From Sphingomonas palmae (GTDB lineage Bacteria > Pseudomonadota > Alphaproteobacteria > Sphingomonadales > Sphingomonadaceae): 64,000 nt of DNA. Numbering within the stretch: the first letter of the stretch is position 1; every line of letters begins with the position of its first letter. The translations under genes were made by a program, and so were the position numbers. Below, in pieces: positions 1 to 10,994 of this stretch. The notes under the pieces are model-generated. The model was not told where the DNA came from and ran no database searches. It saw only the letters and a list, made by a program, of their open reading frames with translations. The stretch lies in the NCBI RefSeq assembly GCF_900109565.1, contig NZ_FNZZ01000003.1:124001-188000 (forward strand), given 5' to 3'.

Positions 1-805
1 TGCCCGGCGTCCGCATCCGCTCCGCGATCCACGCCGCCCATTGCTTGTTGCGGTCGAACAGCAGCGCTTTCGCGACCTCGGGCGAATCCTTCAGCCCCTT
101 GTTCATCTCGCGCGCCAGCGCATCGGGGTCGCCGCGCGACCAGTCGGCGACCATCTTGTCCATCGTCGCATTGGCGGTCGGCAGCTCGTCGATCGTGCTT
201 TCCAGCAGTTTGACCTGCGCGGGCTTGGTGAGCGAATCGAAGATGCCGAGCTGCCCTTCGAAGGTTTCCAGTCCCACCACCGGCTTGTCCGCCGCCTTCG
301 CCGCCGCGGACAGAATGCCCTCCGGCCCGTTTGCCGCGCCGTAACCCGATTTCTGCACCGGCAGCAGCGACAGCGTCAGCGCGGCGAACCACGGCCGCAT
401 CTTCTCATAGGTCGCGGGCGGCACCTTGCCCGCCGCCATCGTCGTCACCAGCGTGCGGCGATACTTGTCCGACAATTGCGTGCTGAGCGCGGGCTGGTCG
501 GGCGCGAACGCCTTGGCCAGCACGATCTTCTGCTCGGTCGCCTGATCGGGCTCGACCATCTCCAGCACCAGCGTGTTCGACTTGTCGAACGCGGTCTTCA
601 CCGCCTCATCGAACCAGCTGAGCCCCGGTTTCAGCACGTGGATCGTGCCGAACAGGTAGATTGTCGTGTCGGCATCCTTCACCACCCACAGCGCGGGATC
701 GGCGTCCTTGGTCGCGACCGCGGGAGCGGGCGCCTGTTTCGCGCAGGCGGGCAGGGCCAGCAGCAGCGCCAGGGCGGAGGTCACGGACTTCATCACCACG
801 TTCAT
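1..805 (-). CDS. TraB/GumN family protein, 3' end outside window
   Basis: Partial leftward gene whose C-terminal end lies beyond position 1. The N-terminus reads as a secretion signal with a small hydrophobic core ending near a cysteine (LLLALPACAKQ), so it is exported and possibly lipidated. The segment LWVVKDADTTIYLFGTIHV matches the start of the TraB/GumN (PF01963) fold, with the family's G-T-x-H motif. The family's biochemical role is poorly defined; a metalloprotease-like Tiki/TraB superfamily membership is known. Start is either the ATG at 805 or the in-frame ATG at 793; the second gives the more compact signal peptide. Family call is fairly safe, function unknown. Confidence 0.8.
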   Translation of the reverse strand, partial: MNVVMKSVTSALALLLALPACAKQAPAPAVATKDADPALWVVKDADTTIYLFGTIHVLKPGLSWFDEAVKTAFDKSNTLVLEMVEPDQATEQKIVLAKAFAPDQPALSTQLSDKYRRTLVTTMAAGKVPPATYEKMRPWFAALTLSLLPVQKSGYGAANGPEGILSAAAKAADKPVVGLETFEGQLGIFDSLTKPAQVKLLESTIDELPTANATMDKMVADWSRGDPDALAREMNKGLKDSPEVAKALLFDRNKQWAAWIAERMRTPG

Positions 806-837
806 GTAACAGGGCCTTTGCCGAAGATAGGGGCGTG

Positions 838-1278
838 TCAGCGGTATTTGCGCCAGATCCAGACAATACCAGCGGCACTTAGCGGCGCGATGAACATCGC
901 GAACGGATCGACCGGCGGCGCCATCCCGCCGCGCCACAGGAACCACCATACCGGCGCGCCGATCGTCAGCACGTAGAAGCCGAGCAGCGCGCCGTCCCGG
1001 TACGCCTCGCGCTCATGCTCGTCGACGACGCGGTGCCAGCGCCACGAGATGACCGGCAGCACGACGCCCCAGGCGACCACGACCAGCAGCGCGACCCACG
1101 CGGGCAGCGGCGCGCTGAGCAGCGACGGGTGCGCCTCGCCGGGCACGTCGTCGCGCAGCACCGCGAGCGCGGTGACCAGCCCGATCACGCCGCCCAGCGC
1201 GCCCGACCAGAACAGCAGCCGGCGGTTGGCGCGCTCGCTCGGCCCCTTGGTCGGCGCCTTGTTCCTCACATCGGTCAT
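838..1278 (-). CDS. four-TM membrane protein, last gene of the XRE operon
   Basis: 146 residues with about four hydrophobic segments (roughly residues 22-41, 60-80, 97-113, 124-140) and a basic C-terminus ending W-R-K-Y-R. The second pair of helices is separated by a charged W-R-x-H-x3-D-E-x-E-R segment, reminiscent of DUF2178-type proteins that pair with XRE regulators. The ATG at 1278 is chosen because it lies 5 bp after the stop of the preceding gene with GGGGTGA just upstream; a longer reading would run into that gene. It resembles the gene before it in helix layout and may be a diverged paralog. Function unknown. Confidence 0.75.
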   Translation of the reverse strand: MTDVRNKAPTKGPSERANRRLLFWSGALGGVIGLVTALAVLRDDVPGEAHPSLLSAPLPAWVALLVVVAWGVVLPVISWRWHRVVDEHEREAYRDGALLGFYVLTIGAPVWWFLWRGGMAPPVDPFAMFIAPLSAAGIVWIWRKYR

Positions 1279-1283
1279 CGTGC

Positions 1284-1730
1284 TCACCCCTTCACCCGCT
1301 GCCAGATCAGCACCGCCGCCCCCGCTGCGAGCGATCCCCACCACAATTGTTCGGTCATCGGCGCCAGATGAAGCGCGCGCTCGATCATCTGGAGAATGAC
1401 GTGCCCGACGAAGCCGACCACGCCGACCGCGGCCCAGGCATTCACCGCCTGCCGTCGCTGTACCTCGTCGCTCTCGCGCCAGCCCCAGACCGCCGCGCCG
1501 ACGATCACGGCGAGCAGCGCGCCCGCGACGATCAGTATCTCGGCCGTCGGTGTCGCTGGTCGTGACGGATTGCGCATGAAGCCGTCGATCACCCCCGACA
1601 CGAACGGCGGCACCACGATCACCGCGGTCGCGAGCACACCGATGATCACCGCGCGGCGTACCCGCCGCCGCCCGCGCTCGCGCACCCGCGCCTCACCCCA
1701 ACGCTCTTGCATCATCGCTCCCCCATTCAT
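1284..1730 (-). CDS. four-TM membrane protein, third gene of the XRE operon
   Basis: 148 residues: an arginine-rich N-terminus (RERGRRRVRRA), then hydrophobic segments near residues 29-47, 62-80, 97-113 and 128-143, ending in W-Q-R-V-K-G. A W-R-E-S-D-E-V-Q-R-R segment follows the second helix, paralleling the charged segment of the next gene. The ATG at 1730 shares its A with the TGA of the upstream gene (TGATG) and has GGAGG about ten bases ahead; the ATGs at 1715 and 1712, preceded by GGGGGAG, are alternatives. Probably co-translated with its neighbours. Function unknown. Confidence 0.75.
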   Translation of the reverse strand: MNGGAMMQERWGEARVRERGRRRVRRAVIIGVLATAVIVVPPFVSGVIDGFMRNPSRPATPTAEILIVAGALLAVIVGAAVWGWRESDEVQRRQAVNAWAAVGVVGFVGHVILQMIERALHLAPMTEQLWWGSLAAGAAVLIWQRVKG

Positions 1731-1960
1731 CACGGCTGCACCTCCACGATCACGCGCACCGAGACGTGCGGGGAGGGCAGCGCCGCCATCATCCGCCCGG
1801 CATCGGGCCACTCGACCGACAGCCACGCGGGCGCGTGCCACGCCGCCGCCAGCCGCTTCATCCCCGCCGCGGGCGACACGCCCAGGAGCGCCAGCCCGCA
1901 TACGCATCCCAGCACCAATTGCGCCGCCCATATGGGCATGCGCCTACGCTTCGCCGTCAT
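1730..1960 (-). CDS. small membrane or exported protein, second gene of the XRE operon
   Basis: 76 residues with a basic start (MTAKRRRM), one hydrophobic stretch at about residues 10-32, and a C-terminal part rich in Val and Pro without recognised motifs. The start codon lies inside the last codons of the XRE gene (17 bp overlap), and the stop overlaps the next start by one base, so translation is probably coupled on both sides. I do not recognise the family; the position between a repressor and two membrane genes is the only clue. Confidence 0.65.
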   Translation of the reverse strand: MTAKRRRMPIWAAQLVLGCVCGLALLGVSPAAGMKRLAAAWHAPAWLSVEWPDAGRMMAALPSPHVSVRVIVEVQP

Positions 1961-2159
1961 CGAAGATCTCCTCGATCCTGAGGTCGAACAGCCGCCCGAT
2001 GCGAAAGGCGAGCGGGAGCGACGGGTCGTATTTGCCCGTCTCGATCGCGTTCACCGCCTGTCTGGACACGTCCAGCCGGCCGGCGAGCTCGGCCTGGCTC
2101 CAGTCACGCTCCGCACGCAGCACCTTGAGACGATTTTTCATCATGCACTCATGCATCAT
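1944..2159 (-). CDS. XRE/Cro-type HTH regulator
   Basis: 71 residues, essentially one helix-turn-helix domain: LKVLRAERDWSQAELAGRLD then VSRQAVNAIETGKYDPSLPL, the typical HTH_3 pattern, with a short acidic tail. It resembles small regulators that sit in front of membrane protein genes. The ATG at 2159 is preferred because a perfect AGGAGG (2166-2171, minus strand) lies six bases upstream; the ATG at 2141 giving MKNRLK is the minimal domain start. First gene of a four-gene leftward operon and very likely self-regulated through the dyads described just upstream. Confidence 0.9.
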   Translation of the reverse strand: MMHECMMKNRLKVLRAERDWSQAELAGRLDVSRQAVNAIETGKYDPSLPLAFRIGRLFDLRIEEIFDDGEA

Positions 2160-2162
2160 CAG

Positions 2163-2257
2163 GTGCCTCCTGTCAGCATCCCCTGACCTAATGTCAGGTG
2201 ACCATGACTAAATGTCAGCGAGTCGTAGCTATGTCAAGCAGCCCTGACAAAAAGTCG
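2163..2257. promoter_or_regulatory. operator-like ladder upstream of the XRE operon
   Basis: Two perfect dyads of the form TGAC-N5-GTCA lie at 2184-2196 and 2205-2217, and an imperfect one (TGAC-N5-GTCG) at 2245-2257. The right half GTCA recurs at 2172, 2193, 2214 and 2233, with GTCG at 2254, a spacing of 21, 21, 19 and 21 bp, so the sites face the same side of the helix. They cover the putative promoter of the leftward regulator gene and extend toward glyQ. Binding by the encoded XRE protein is inference from position. Confidence 0.6.
2209..2237 (-). promoter_or_regulatory. putative sigma-70 promoter of the XRE operon
   Basis: On the minus strand TTGACA (2237-2232) is followed after 17 bp by CATTTA (2214-2209). 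The -35 is perfect and the -10 is weak but usual for alphaproteobacteria. Two of the TGAC/GTCA half sites fall inside it, so a bound repressor would block polymerase. Confidence 0.45.
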
Positions 2258-2339
2258 TGCAGAGATGACGCTAAGGCATCGTGGGGCCATCCGCCCCTTG
2301 TTGATTCTGCGGGATCGCTGGGCCAAGGCTCCGGGCGTC

Positions 2340-3263
2340 ATGACCGACGCCCACAACACCAGCACCGGCGGCGCGCGCCCGCTCTCGTTCCAGTCGATGA
2401 TCCTGCGGCTCCACCAATATTGGTCGGATCGCGGCTGCCTCATCCTGCAACCCTATGACATGGAGATGGGGGCGGGGACGTTTCACCCCGCGACGACCTT
2501 GCGCGCGCTCGGGCCCGAGCCGTGGAACGCCGCCTTCGTCCAGCCCTGCCGCCGCCCCACCGACGGCCGCTACGGCGAGAACCCCAACCGGCTGCAGCAT
2601 TATTACCAATATCAGGTGATCCTGAAGCCCAGTCCCCCCGATCTGCAGGAACTCTACCTCGGCAGCCTGCTCGCGATCGGCGTCGACGTGACGACGCACG
2701 ACATCCGCTTCGTCGAGGACGATTGGGAGAGCCCGACGCTCGGCGCCTGGGGCCTCGGCTGGGAAGTGTGGTGCGACGGCATGGAGGTGACGCAATTCAC
2801 CTATTTCCAGCAGATGGGCGGGTTCGACTGCAAGCCGGTGGCGGGTGAGCTGACCTACGGCCTCGAACGCCTCGCCATGTACATCCAGGATGTCGATAAC
2901 GTGTACGATCTCGCGTTCAACGACGCCGGGGTCAGCTACGGTGAGGTGTTCCTCGAGAACGAGCGCCAGATGTCGACGTGGAACTTCGAGGTCGCCGACA
3001 CCGACGCGCTATTCGACGCCTTCCGCAAGCACACCGCCGAGTGCGAGAACTCGCTCGCCGCGAAGCTGCCGATCGCCGCCTACGAACAGGCGATCAAGGC
3101 GAGCCACGTCTTCAACCTGTTGCAGGCACGCGGCGTCATCTCGGTTGCCGAGCGTCAGGCCTACATGGGCCGCGTCCGTGACCTCGCGAAGGGCGCGTGT
3201 GCCGCGCAGATCGAGAAGATGACGCCCGCCTGGCAGGCACGTTACCCGGAGTGGAGCCTGTGA
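2340..3263 (+). CDS. glyQ: glycine--tRNA ligase, alpha subunit
   Basis: 307 residues, the catalytic alpha chain of the bacterial alpha2beta2 glycyl-tRNA synthetase that charges tRNA-Gly in the cytoplasm. [40 protein letters not shown] and [19 protein letters not shown] are hallmark GlyQ segments, and [17 protein letters not shown] lies in the C-terminal part. The ATG at 2340 gives an N-terminus of normal length; the longer open frame from 2265 would add residues unlike the family and overlap the operator region. The stop overlaps the GTG of glyS (GTGA), so the two subunits are co-translated. Confidence 0.97.
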   Translation: MTDAHNTSTGGARPLSFQSMILRLHQYWSDRGCLILQPYDMEMGAGTFHPATTLRALGPEPWNAAFVQPCRRPTDGRYGENPNRLQHYYQYQVILKPSPPDLQELYLGSLLAIGVDVTTHDIRFVEDDWESPTLGAWGLGWEVWCDGMEVTQFTYFQQMGGFDCKPVAGELTYGLERLAMYIQDVDNVYDLAFNDAGVSYGEVFLENERQMSTWNFEVADTDALFDAFRKHTAECENSLAAKLPIAAYEQAIKASHVFNLLQARGVISVAERQAYMGRVRDLAKGACAAQIEKMTPAWQARYPEWSL

Positions 3264-5620
3264 ACCCCGCCGACCAGAACGCGACAGACTTCCTGCTCGA
3301 ACTCCGCTCGGAGGAAATCCCGGCGCGGATGCAGGCGAAGGCGCGCGAGGACCTGTCGCGCCTGTTCGCGGCCGAACTCGCCAAGGCAGGGCTCGCCGCG
3401 TCCGAAATCGTCACCTACGCCACCCCGCGCCGCTTGGCCCTCATCGCGCGCGACCTGCCGCTGGCGACGCAAGCCGTCAGCGAGGAAGTGAAGGGACCCA
3501 AGACCAGCGCCCCGCCGCAGGCGCTCGACGGCTTCCTGCGCAAGACTGGTCTCACCCGCGAGCAGCTGACCGAGCGGAACGGCGTGTTCTTCGCGGTGAC
3601 CGAGAAGCCCGGCCGCGCCACCGCCGACGTGCTTGCCGAAGCGATCCCGGCGATCATCCGCGCTTTTCCCTGGCCCAAATCGATGCGCTGGGGCGACGCC
3701 TCCGCCTCGACCGAGTCCCTGCGCTGGGTCCGCCCCTTGCACGGCATCGTCGCGCTGCTGGGTGAGGATGTCGTGCCGGTCACCGTTGCGGGGATCGAAA
3801 GCGGCGCGGTCACCTACGGCCACCGCTTCCATCATCCGGGCCCCATCACGATCGGCTCGGCCGCCGACTATGCCGACAAGCTGCGGCTGTGCCACGTCAT
3901 CGTCGACCAGGACGAGCGCGCCGCCATCATCCGCGACCGCGCCGGCGCACTGGCGGCCGAGGCGGGCCTAGAACTCGTTCCCGACGAGGGGCTGGTCGCC
4001 GAGAACGCGGGGCTGACCGAATGGCCGGTGCCGCTGCTCGGCCGCTTTGACGCGGCCTTCCTCGACGTGCCGCCCGAGGTCATCCAGCTCACCGCGCGCG
4101 TGAACCAGAAGTATTTCGTCTGCCGCTCGTCCGACGGAAAACTCGCGAACGCCTTCGTCTGCACCGCCAACATCGACGCGACCGATGGCGGCGCGAAGAT
4201 TGTCGAAGGCAACCGCAAGGTCCTAGCCGCCCGCCTCTCCGACGCGCGCTTCTTCTACGACACTGACCTCAAGGTGCCGCTGGAGGACCAAGCCAAGAAG
4301 CTCGAGAAGATCGTCTTCCACGAGAAACTAGGCACCGTCGCCGACAAGGTAGACCGCGTCGCCAAGCTCGCCCGCTGGCTGGTCGAGGAAGGAATTATCC
4401 TCCTCGGCACGGGGAGGGGGACCAGCGAAGCTGGTGGAGGGGGAGAGCCCCAAGCGGCACCCTCCGAGCAGAACCCCCTCCACCACGCCTCCGGCGCGGT
4501 CCCCCTCCCCGCGAGCGGGGAGGATAAACAGCACCTCGCCAACCTCGCCGAACGCGCCGCGCGCCTGTGCAAGGCCGACCTCGTCACCGGCATGGTCGGC
4601 GAATTCCCCGAACTACAGGGCCTGATGGGCGGCTATTACGCCGCCGCGCAAAGCGAGGACCCCCAGGTCGCCGAAGCCATCCGCGACCATTACAAGCCGG
4701 TCGGGCAGGGCGACGACGTCCCGACTGCGCCGGTCACGGTGGCGGTGAGCCTGGCGGACAAGCTGGATACGCTCGTAGGCTTCTATCTTGAAGGGCTTAC
4801 TCCAACTGGCAGCCGAGATCCTTTTGCATTGAGGCGAGCGGCAATAGCGGTCATCATCCTAATCGAAAGAAACTATCTAAGACTGTCATTGGTCCAAGCA
4901 CTTAATCACCAAATCCGCACGTATGATTTACCGCGTATTCGCTCGATTAGTCCTGAACTGCCGGCGCCTTTAAGCGATCTTATCGAGCAGATGTTTGAGT
5001 CTTCCGATCCCAATTATGCTGATCGAATAATTGCGGACGCAAAAGCCGGGCGAGATGCCAAGGTGCTTTTGGTTCTTGAGCGTGCGTTGGCCGCGCGTGG
5101 CCAGCTTCTCGACTTCTTCGCCGACCGCCTCAAGGTCCAGCAGCGCGAGGCCGGCGTCCGCCACGACCTGATCGACGCGGTGTTCGCGCTGGGCGGCGAG
5201 GACGATCTCGTCCGCCTGCTCGCCCGCGTCCGCGCGCTGCAATCGTTCGTGGGCACCGACGACGGCGCCAACCTGCTCGCCGGCTACAAGCGCGCCGCCA
5301 ACATCCTGAAAAAGGAAGGCGTCGACGCGTCCGCGCCGCTGCCCAAGGAACCGCTGTCCTACACGCCCGAGAAAGACGAAGCCGCGCTGATCGCCGCGCT
5401 CGACGCCGCCGAACCCGCCGCCGCCAGCGCGGTCGAGGCGGAGGATTTCGAGGCGGCGATGGCGGCGCTCGCAACGCTCCGTGCACCGATCGACGCGTTC
5501 TTTGACACCGTCACCGTCAACGACCCCGACGCGGCCAAGCGCGCCGCGCGCCTCGCCCTCCTCGCCCGCGTCCGCGCCTCCGTCCACACCGTCGCCGACT
5601 TCTCGAAGATCGAAGGCTAA
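3260..5620 (+). CDS. glyS: glycine--tRNA ligase, beta subunit, with in-frame palindrome insertion
   Basis: 786 residues, longer than the usual 690-700 or so. It starts [14 protein letters not shown] as in GlyS and ends with the DALR-type anticodon-binding region ([11 protein letters not shown] near residue 615). The GTG at 3260 overlaps the glyQ stop and has GGAG just upstream. Two oddities stand out. Residues about 380-421 are encoded by a GC-rich palindromic element (4399-4524) that inserts low-complexity sequence between WLVEEG and [19 protein letters not shown] without breaking the frame. Residues about 502-617 are encoded by DNA of much lower GC with codons such as AGA, CTA, TTA and ATA, although the protein remains recognisably GlyS. 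The gene appears functional. Confidence 0.95.
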   Translation: MNPADQNATDFLLELRSEEIPARMQAKAREDLSRLFAAELAKAGLAASEIVTYATPRRLALIARDLPLATQAVSEEVKGPKTSAPPQALDGFLRKTGLTREQLTERNGVFFAVTEKPGRATADVLAEAIPAIIRAFPWPKSMRWGDASASTESLRWVRPLHGIVALLGEDVVPVTVAGIESGAVTYGHRFHHPGPITIGSAADYADKLRLCHVIVDQDERAAIIRDRAGALAAEAGLELVPDEGLVAENAGLTEWPVPLLGRFDAAFLDVPPEVIQLTARVNQKYFVCRSSDGKLANAFVCTANIDATDGGAKIVEGNRKVLAARLSDARFFYDTDLKVPLEDQAKKLEKIVFHEKLGTVADKVDRVAKLARWLVEEGIILLGTGRGTSEAGGGGEPQAAPSEQNPLHHASGAVPLPASGEDKQHLANLAERAARLCKADLVTGMVGEFPELQGLMGGYYAAAQSEDPQVAEAIRDHYKPVGQGDDVPTAPVTVAVSLADKLDTLVGFYLEGLTPTGSRDPFALRRAAIAVIILIERNYLRLSLVQALNHQIRTYDLPRIRSISPELPAPLSDLIEQMFESSDPNYADRIIADAKAGRDAKVLLVLERALAARGQLLDFFADRLKVQQREAGVRHDLIDAVFALGGEDDLVRLLARVRALQSFVGTDDGANLLAGYKRAANILKKEGVDASAPLPKEPLSYTPEKDEAALIAALDAAEPAAASAVEAEDFEAAMAALATLRAPIDAFFDTVTVNDPDAAKRAARLALLARVRASVHTVADFSKIEG
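4399..4524. repeat. REP-like palindromic element inserted in glyS
   Basis: A nested inverted repeat inside the coding sequence: GGGGAGGGGGACC (4411-4423) pairs with GGTCCCCCTCCCC (4498-4510), and GGTGGAGGGGG (4433-4443) with CCCCCTCCACC (4474-4484). Each flank also folds on itself, e.g. CCTCCCCGC/GCGGGGAGG on the right. Elements of this look are common between genes in sphingomonad genomes. Here the whole element is translated as a Gly/Pro/Ala-rich loop of about 42 residues. Confidence 0.75.
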
Positions 5621-5621
5621 C

Positions 5622-5672
5622 CCCTCTCCCCACCGGGGAGAGGGAGGGGCCCGCCCGGCACAGCCGGGCGGG
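5622..5672. repeat. paired perfect hairpins after glyS
   Basis: Two perfect stem-loops in series: CCCTCTCCCC/GGGGAGAGGG (5622-5631 with 5635-5644) and CCCGCCCGGC/GCCGGGCGGG (5650-5659 with 5663-5672), each with a three-base loop. No T-run follows, so this looks more like an intergenic palindromic repeat of sphingomonads than a classical terminator, though it could also slow transcription or protect the glyQS mRNA end. The rest of the 240-base gap to ppdK shows no gene. Confidence 0.6.
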
Positions 5673-5860
5673 AGGGTGAGGGGCAGCGGCACCCGCTTCC
5701 ACCACGCGCATGTACCCGCGCGCGAACCTCAACTTTCTCAACATCGCAATAATCTTGCGCGGGGGTCACCGGCTCCGAACACCCGGCCCGCACTGGCCAT
5801 CGCACCCATCCGGGCCTATGCCGCGTTGCAACAACAAGGCGACGACAGGAGACGAGCAGG

Positions 5861-8545
<2,685 letters not shown>

Positions 8546-8552
8546 CGCAAAA

Positions 8553-8582
8553 GGCCGCCGGAGTGGCATGCTCCGGCGGCCT
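8553..8582. terminator. bidirectional rho-independent terminator
   Basis: An 11-bp perfect stem GGCCGCCGGAG/CTCCGGCGGCC with a seven-base loop. It is followed by TTT on the plus strand and preceded by AAAA, which reads as TTTT on the minus strand. It lies between the convergent ends of ppdK and the small leftward gene at 8604, so it can end both transcripts. Confidence 0.85.
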
Positions 8583-8603
8583 TTCGCTTCGATCGCGTCG
8601 TGA

Positions 8604-8927
8604 TCAGAGCGGGCGGCGGTCCTCTTCGCGAACGACAGTGCCGTCGCGCACCGCCTCATCACGATAGGCCGGCTCGGCGCGCGAGGCGGCGTGCGGTGCG
8701 ACCGTCGCGGCGGTCACCGGCGCTGCCTTGGCGAGCCGGCTGTTCTCGCGCTCCAGCTCGTTGATGCGCGCTTCCTGCGCCTTGCGGGTTTCCGCGTGGC
8801 TGTTGCGCTCGTCGGCGTAGCGCTGCTTCCACTTCTTGCCGCCGGGATGGCTCGCCAACCCGAACAGCCATCCCGCGATCAGTGCGACGACCAGCGCGAT
8901 ATATTGTGTGGTGGTGGTGAACAGCAT
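8604..8927 (-). CDS. small membrane-anchored coiled-coil protein
   Basis: 107 residues. An N-terminal membrane helix (residues about 8-24, YIALVVALIAGWLFGLAS) is followed by a charged, probably helical and coiled-coil stretch (WKQRYADERNSHAETRKAQEA then INELERENSRLA) and a disordered Ala-rich tail. The ATG at 8927 is preceded by AGGAGACACGAG, a good ribosome-binding site, which rules out longer readings. It sits downstream of tadC in the same direction, 55 bp away, and may belong to the same transcript, but no link to the pilus is evident. Family not recognised. Confidence 0.75.
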   Translation of the reverse strand: MLFTTTTQYIALVVALIAGWLFGLASHPGGKKWKQRYADERNSHAETRKAQEARINELERENSRLAKAAPVTAATVAPHAASRAEPAYRDEAVRDGTVVREEDRRPL

Positions 8928-8982
8928 CTCGTGTCTCCTGTTACGCAAGCATAACGAGAGCTGGGGAGTGCTGTTCCGTCGA

Positions 8983-9990
8983 TCAGCTCGGCGTCTGACC
9001 GTTGATGAACGAGTCGCTGATCGAGCACGCCGCCGGACCAAGGATGACGACGAACAGGACCGGCAGAATGAAGAGGATCAGCGGCACCGTCATGATCGCG
9101 GGAAGCCTGGCGGCCTTTTCCTCCGCGCGCATCATGCGCTCGTTACGGAATTCGGCGGACAGCACGCGCAGCGCGCTGGCGAGCGGGGTGCCGTATTTCT
9201 CCGTCTGGATCATGGTCGTCACCACGCCCTTGACCGCTTCGAGCGCGACGCGTTTGGACAGGTTCTCGAACGCCTGGCGCCGGTCCGTCAAAAAGCCGAG
9301 CTCGATCGCGGTCAGTGCATATTCCTCGCCCAGCTCGGGATAGGCCTTGCCGAGTTCCTTGGCGACGCGGTGAAAGGCCGCGTCGACGGTCAGCCCCGCT
9401 TCCGCGCAGATCACGAGCAGGTCGAGTGCATCGGGCAGGCCCTTGCGGATCGCGTGCGATCGCTTCGTGATCAAGTTCTTCAGATAGATGTCGGGGGCCT
9501 TGTAGCTGAGGATCAGCGTACCCGCGACCAGCGCATACCGTTTGAGCGGACCCCAGGTCGGAAACATGTCGAGACCGTAGACCCACAACGCTACCAGCCC
9601 GCCAAGGACGATCGGCAGCGCGACACGACCGAAGATCACGACAAAGGCGAGATCCTTGTTGCGGATGCCGGCCTGAAGCAGTTTCTGCTGCGCGACGCGG
9701 ACCTGGCTGTCCTGCAGCATCTTGAAGCTGGACAGCAGGTCGCGGAGCTTGTCCGCCGTCTCGCTCTTCTGCACCAGCTTGGCGCGCCGCTTCGACGTGC
9801 TGGCGGTAATGCCCGCCTTCAACTGCTCGCGTCGTTCGTTGAGCGCCTTGACGCGCTTCGCCATCGGGTCGCGAACGCTGAGCGCGGCGTAGATCGCGAA
9901 GGCGACGGCGGCGGCCGCGACGCCCGACAGGATCGTCGCGACCCACAGGACGTCGACGCCGAGGAGGGTGGGGCCGGATGCAGGTGCCAT
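8983..9990 (-). CDS. tadC: Tad pilus inner-membrane platform protein TadC
   Basis: 335 residues with an N-terminal membrane helix, a cytoplasmic part (ALNERREQLKAGITASTSKR, then LLSSFKMLQD), two further helices near residues 115-165, and the type II secretion F domain (KGLPDALDLLVICAEAGLTV ... ELGFLTDRRQAFENLSKR), ending in a final membrane segment. TadB and TadC form the platform on which the Tad pilus is assembled. The ATG at 9990 overlaps the tadB stop (TGATG), so the longer frame is not used. Last pilus gene in the leftward order. Confidence 0.9.
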   Translation of the reverse strand: MAPASGPTLLGVDVLWVATILSGVAAAAVAFAIYAALSVRDPMAKRVKALNERREQLKAGITASTSKRRAKLVQKSETADKLRDLLSSFKMLQDSQVRVAQQKLLQAGIRNKDLAFVVIFGRVALPIVLGGLVALWVYGLDMFPTWGPLKRYALVAGTLILSYKAPDIYLKNLITKRSHAIRKGLPDALDLLVICAEAGLTVDAAFHRVAKELGKAYPELGEEYALTAIELGFLTDRRQAFENLSKRVALEAVKGVVTTMIQTEKYGTPLASALRVLSAEFRNERMMRAEEKAARLPAIMTVPLILFILPVLFVVILGPAACSISDSFINGQTPS

Positions 9991-10958
9991 CAGATTTCGA
10001 AGCTCACCATCTTGGCCATGATAAAGGCACCCATGCTCATCCACAGCAGACCACCGATGCCGATGACGATCAGGCGCGGGTCGACGAAGAACTTCGCCAT
10101 ATATGCTCCGTTGATCGTCCAGAGCAGGGCGAAGACGATGAACGGCAATGCGCCGATGATATAGGCGGACGCCTTCGATTCGGACGACATCGCCCTGATC
10201 TTCAGCTTCATCTGCATGCGCGATCGCAGGACGCTGGCGAGGTTCTGTAGTGTTTCAGCCAGGTTGCCGCCCGTCTCGCGCTGGATCGCGATGGTGATGA
10301 CGAAGAACTGGAATTCCGGCGTGCCCAAACGGTCCGCCGTTTCCTGCAGCGCCACCTCCATCGAGCGGCCGATCTTCATCTTGTCGCTGACCGAACGAAA
10401 TTCCTCGCCGACCGGCCCCTCGACCTCGCTGCCGACGACCGACATCGTTTCGCTGATCGGCAGGCCTGAGCGCAGGCCGCGCACGAGCAGCTCGATTGCG
10501 TCCGGGAACTTCGCCGTGAACCTGGCGACGCGCTTCTTGATCGCGCGGCTGACCAGCATGTGCGGCAGACCCGCACCGATCGCCAATCCGAGGAACAGCG
10601 CGAGCAGGAACGGAAGCCCGCGCAGCGCGAGGATCAGAGTAACCACGATCGCGAGCGCCAGCGTCACCATGCCGTACTGCCCGACCGTCCACGTCTTGCC
10701 GGTCATGTTCAGCCGTTTCTGCAACTCCGCGGTGTTGGGCAGCAAGCGCATCGCGGCCTTGTCGGCCTTGGTCTGGTTGCGACCGGTGATGCGCCGCATC
10801 TGCGCTTCCATCGCCCCTTCGGCCGAGGTCGAGTGGCGTTCACGTACCGCAATCAGACGCCGGTTGGTCGCTTTCTGCGCCGACGGTCCAGCGAAGGCGA
10901 ACAGGATCATGCCCAGCGTGACGAGCCCGCCGACCGCGATCAACATCAATGGCAGCAT
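9990..10958 (-). CDS. tadB: Tad pilus inner-membrane platform protein TadB
   Basis: 322 residues. It begins with a membrane helix (MLPLMLIAVGGLVTLGMIL), then a basic cytoplasmic linker, two helices around residues 95-130, the T2SSF domain (FPDAIELLVRGLRSGLPISE ... IAIQRETGGNLAETLQNLAS) and two C-terminal helices. It is the partner of TadC in the assembly platform. AAAGGGG precedes the ATG. Only 36 bp separate it from cpaE, where the motor ATPase gene cpaF is normally found, which is unusual. Confidence 0.9.
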   Translation of the reverse strand: MLPLMLIAVGGLVTLGMILFAFAGPSAQKATNRRLIAVRERHSTSAEGAMEAQMRRITGRNQTKADKAAMRLLPNTAELQKRLNMTGKTWTVGQYGMVTLALAIVVTLILALRGLPFLLALFLGLAIGAGLPHMLVSRAIKKRVARFTAKFPDAIELLVRGLRSGLPISETMSVVGSEVEGPVGEEFRSVSDKMKIGRSMEVALQETADRLGTPEFQFFVITIAIQRETGGNLAETLQNLASVLRSRMQMKLKIRAMSSESKASAYIIGALPFIVFALLWTINGAYMAKFFVDPRLIVIGIGGLLWMSMGAFIMAKMVSFEI

Positions 10959-10994
10959 GGTTCGCCCCTTTTCCGCACGCGCGTCTCGACCGCC

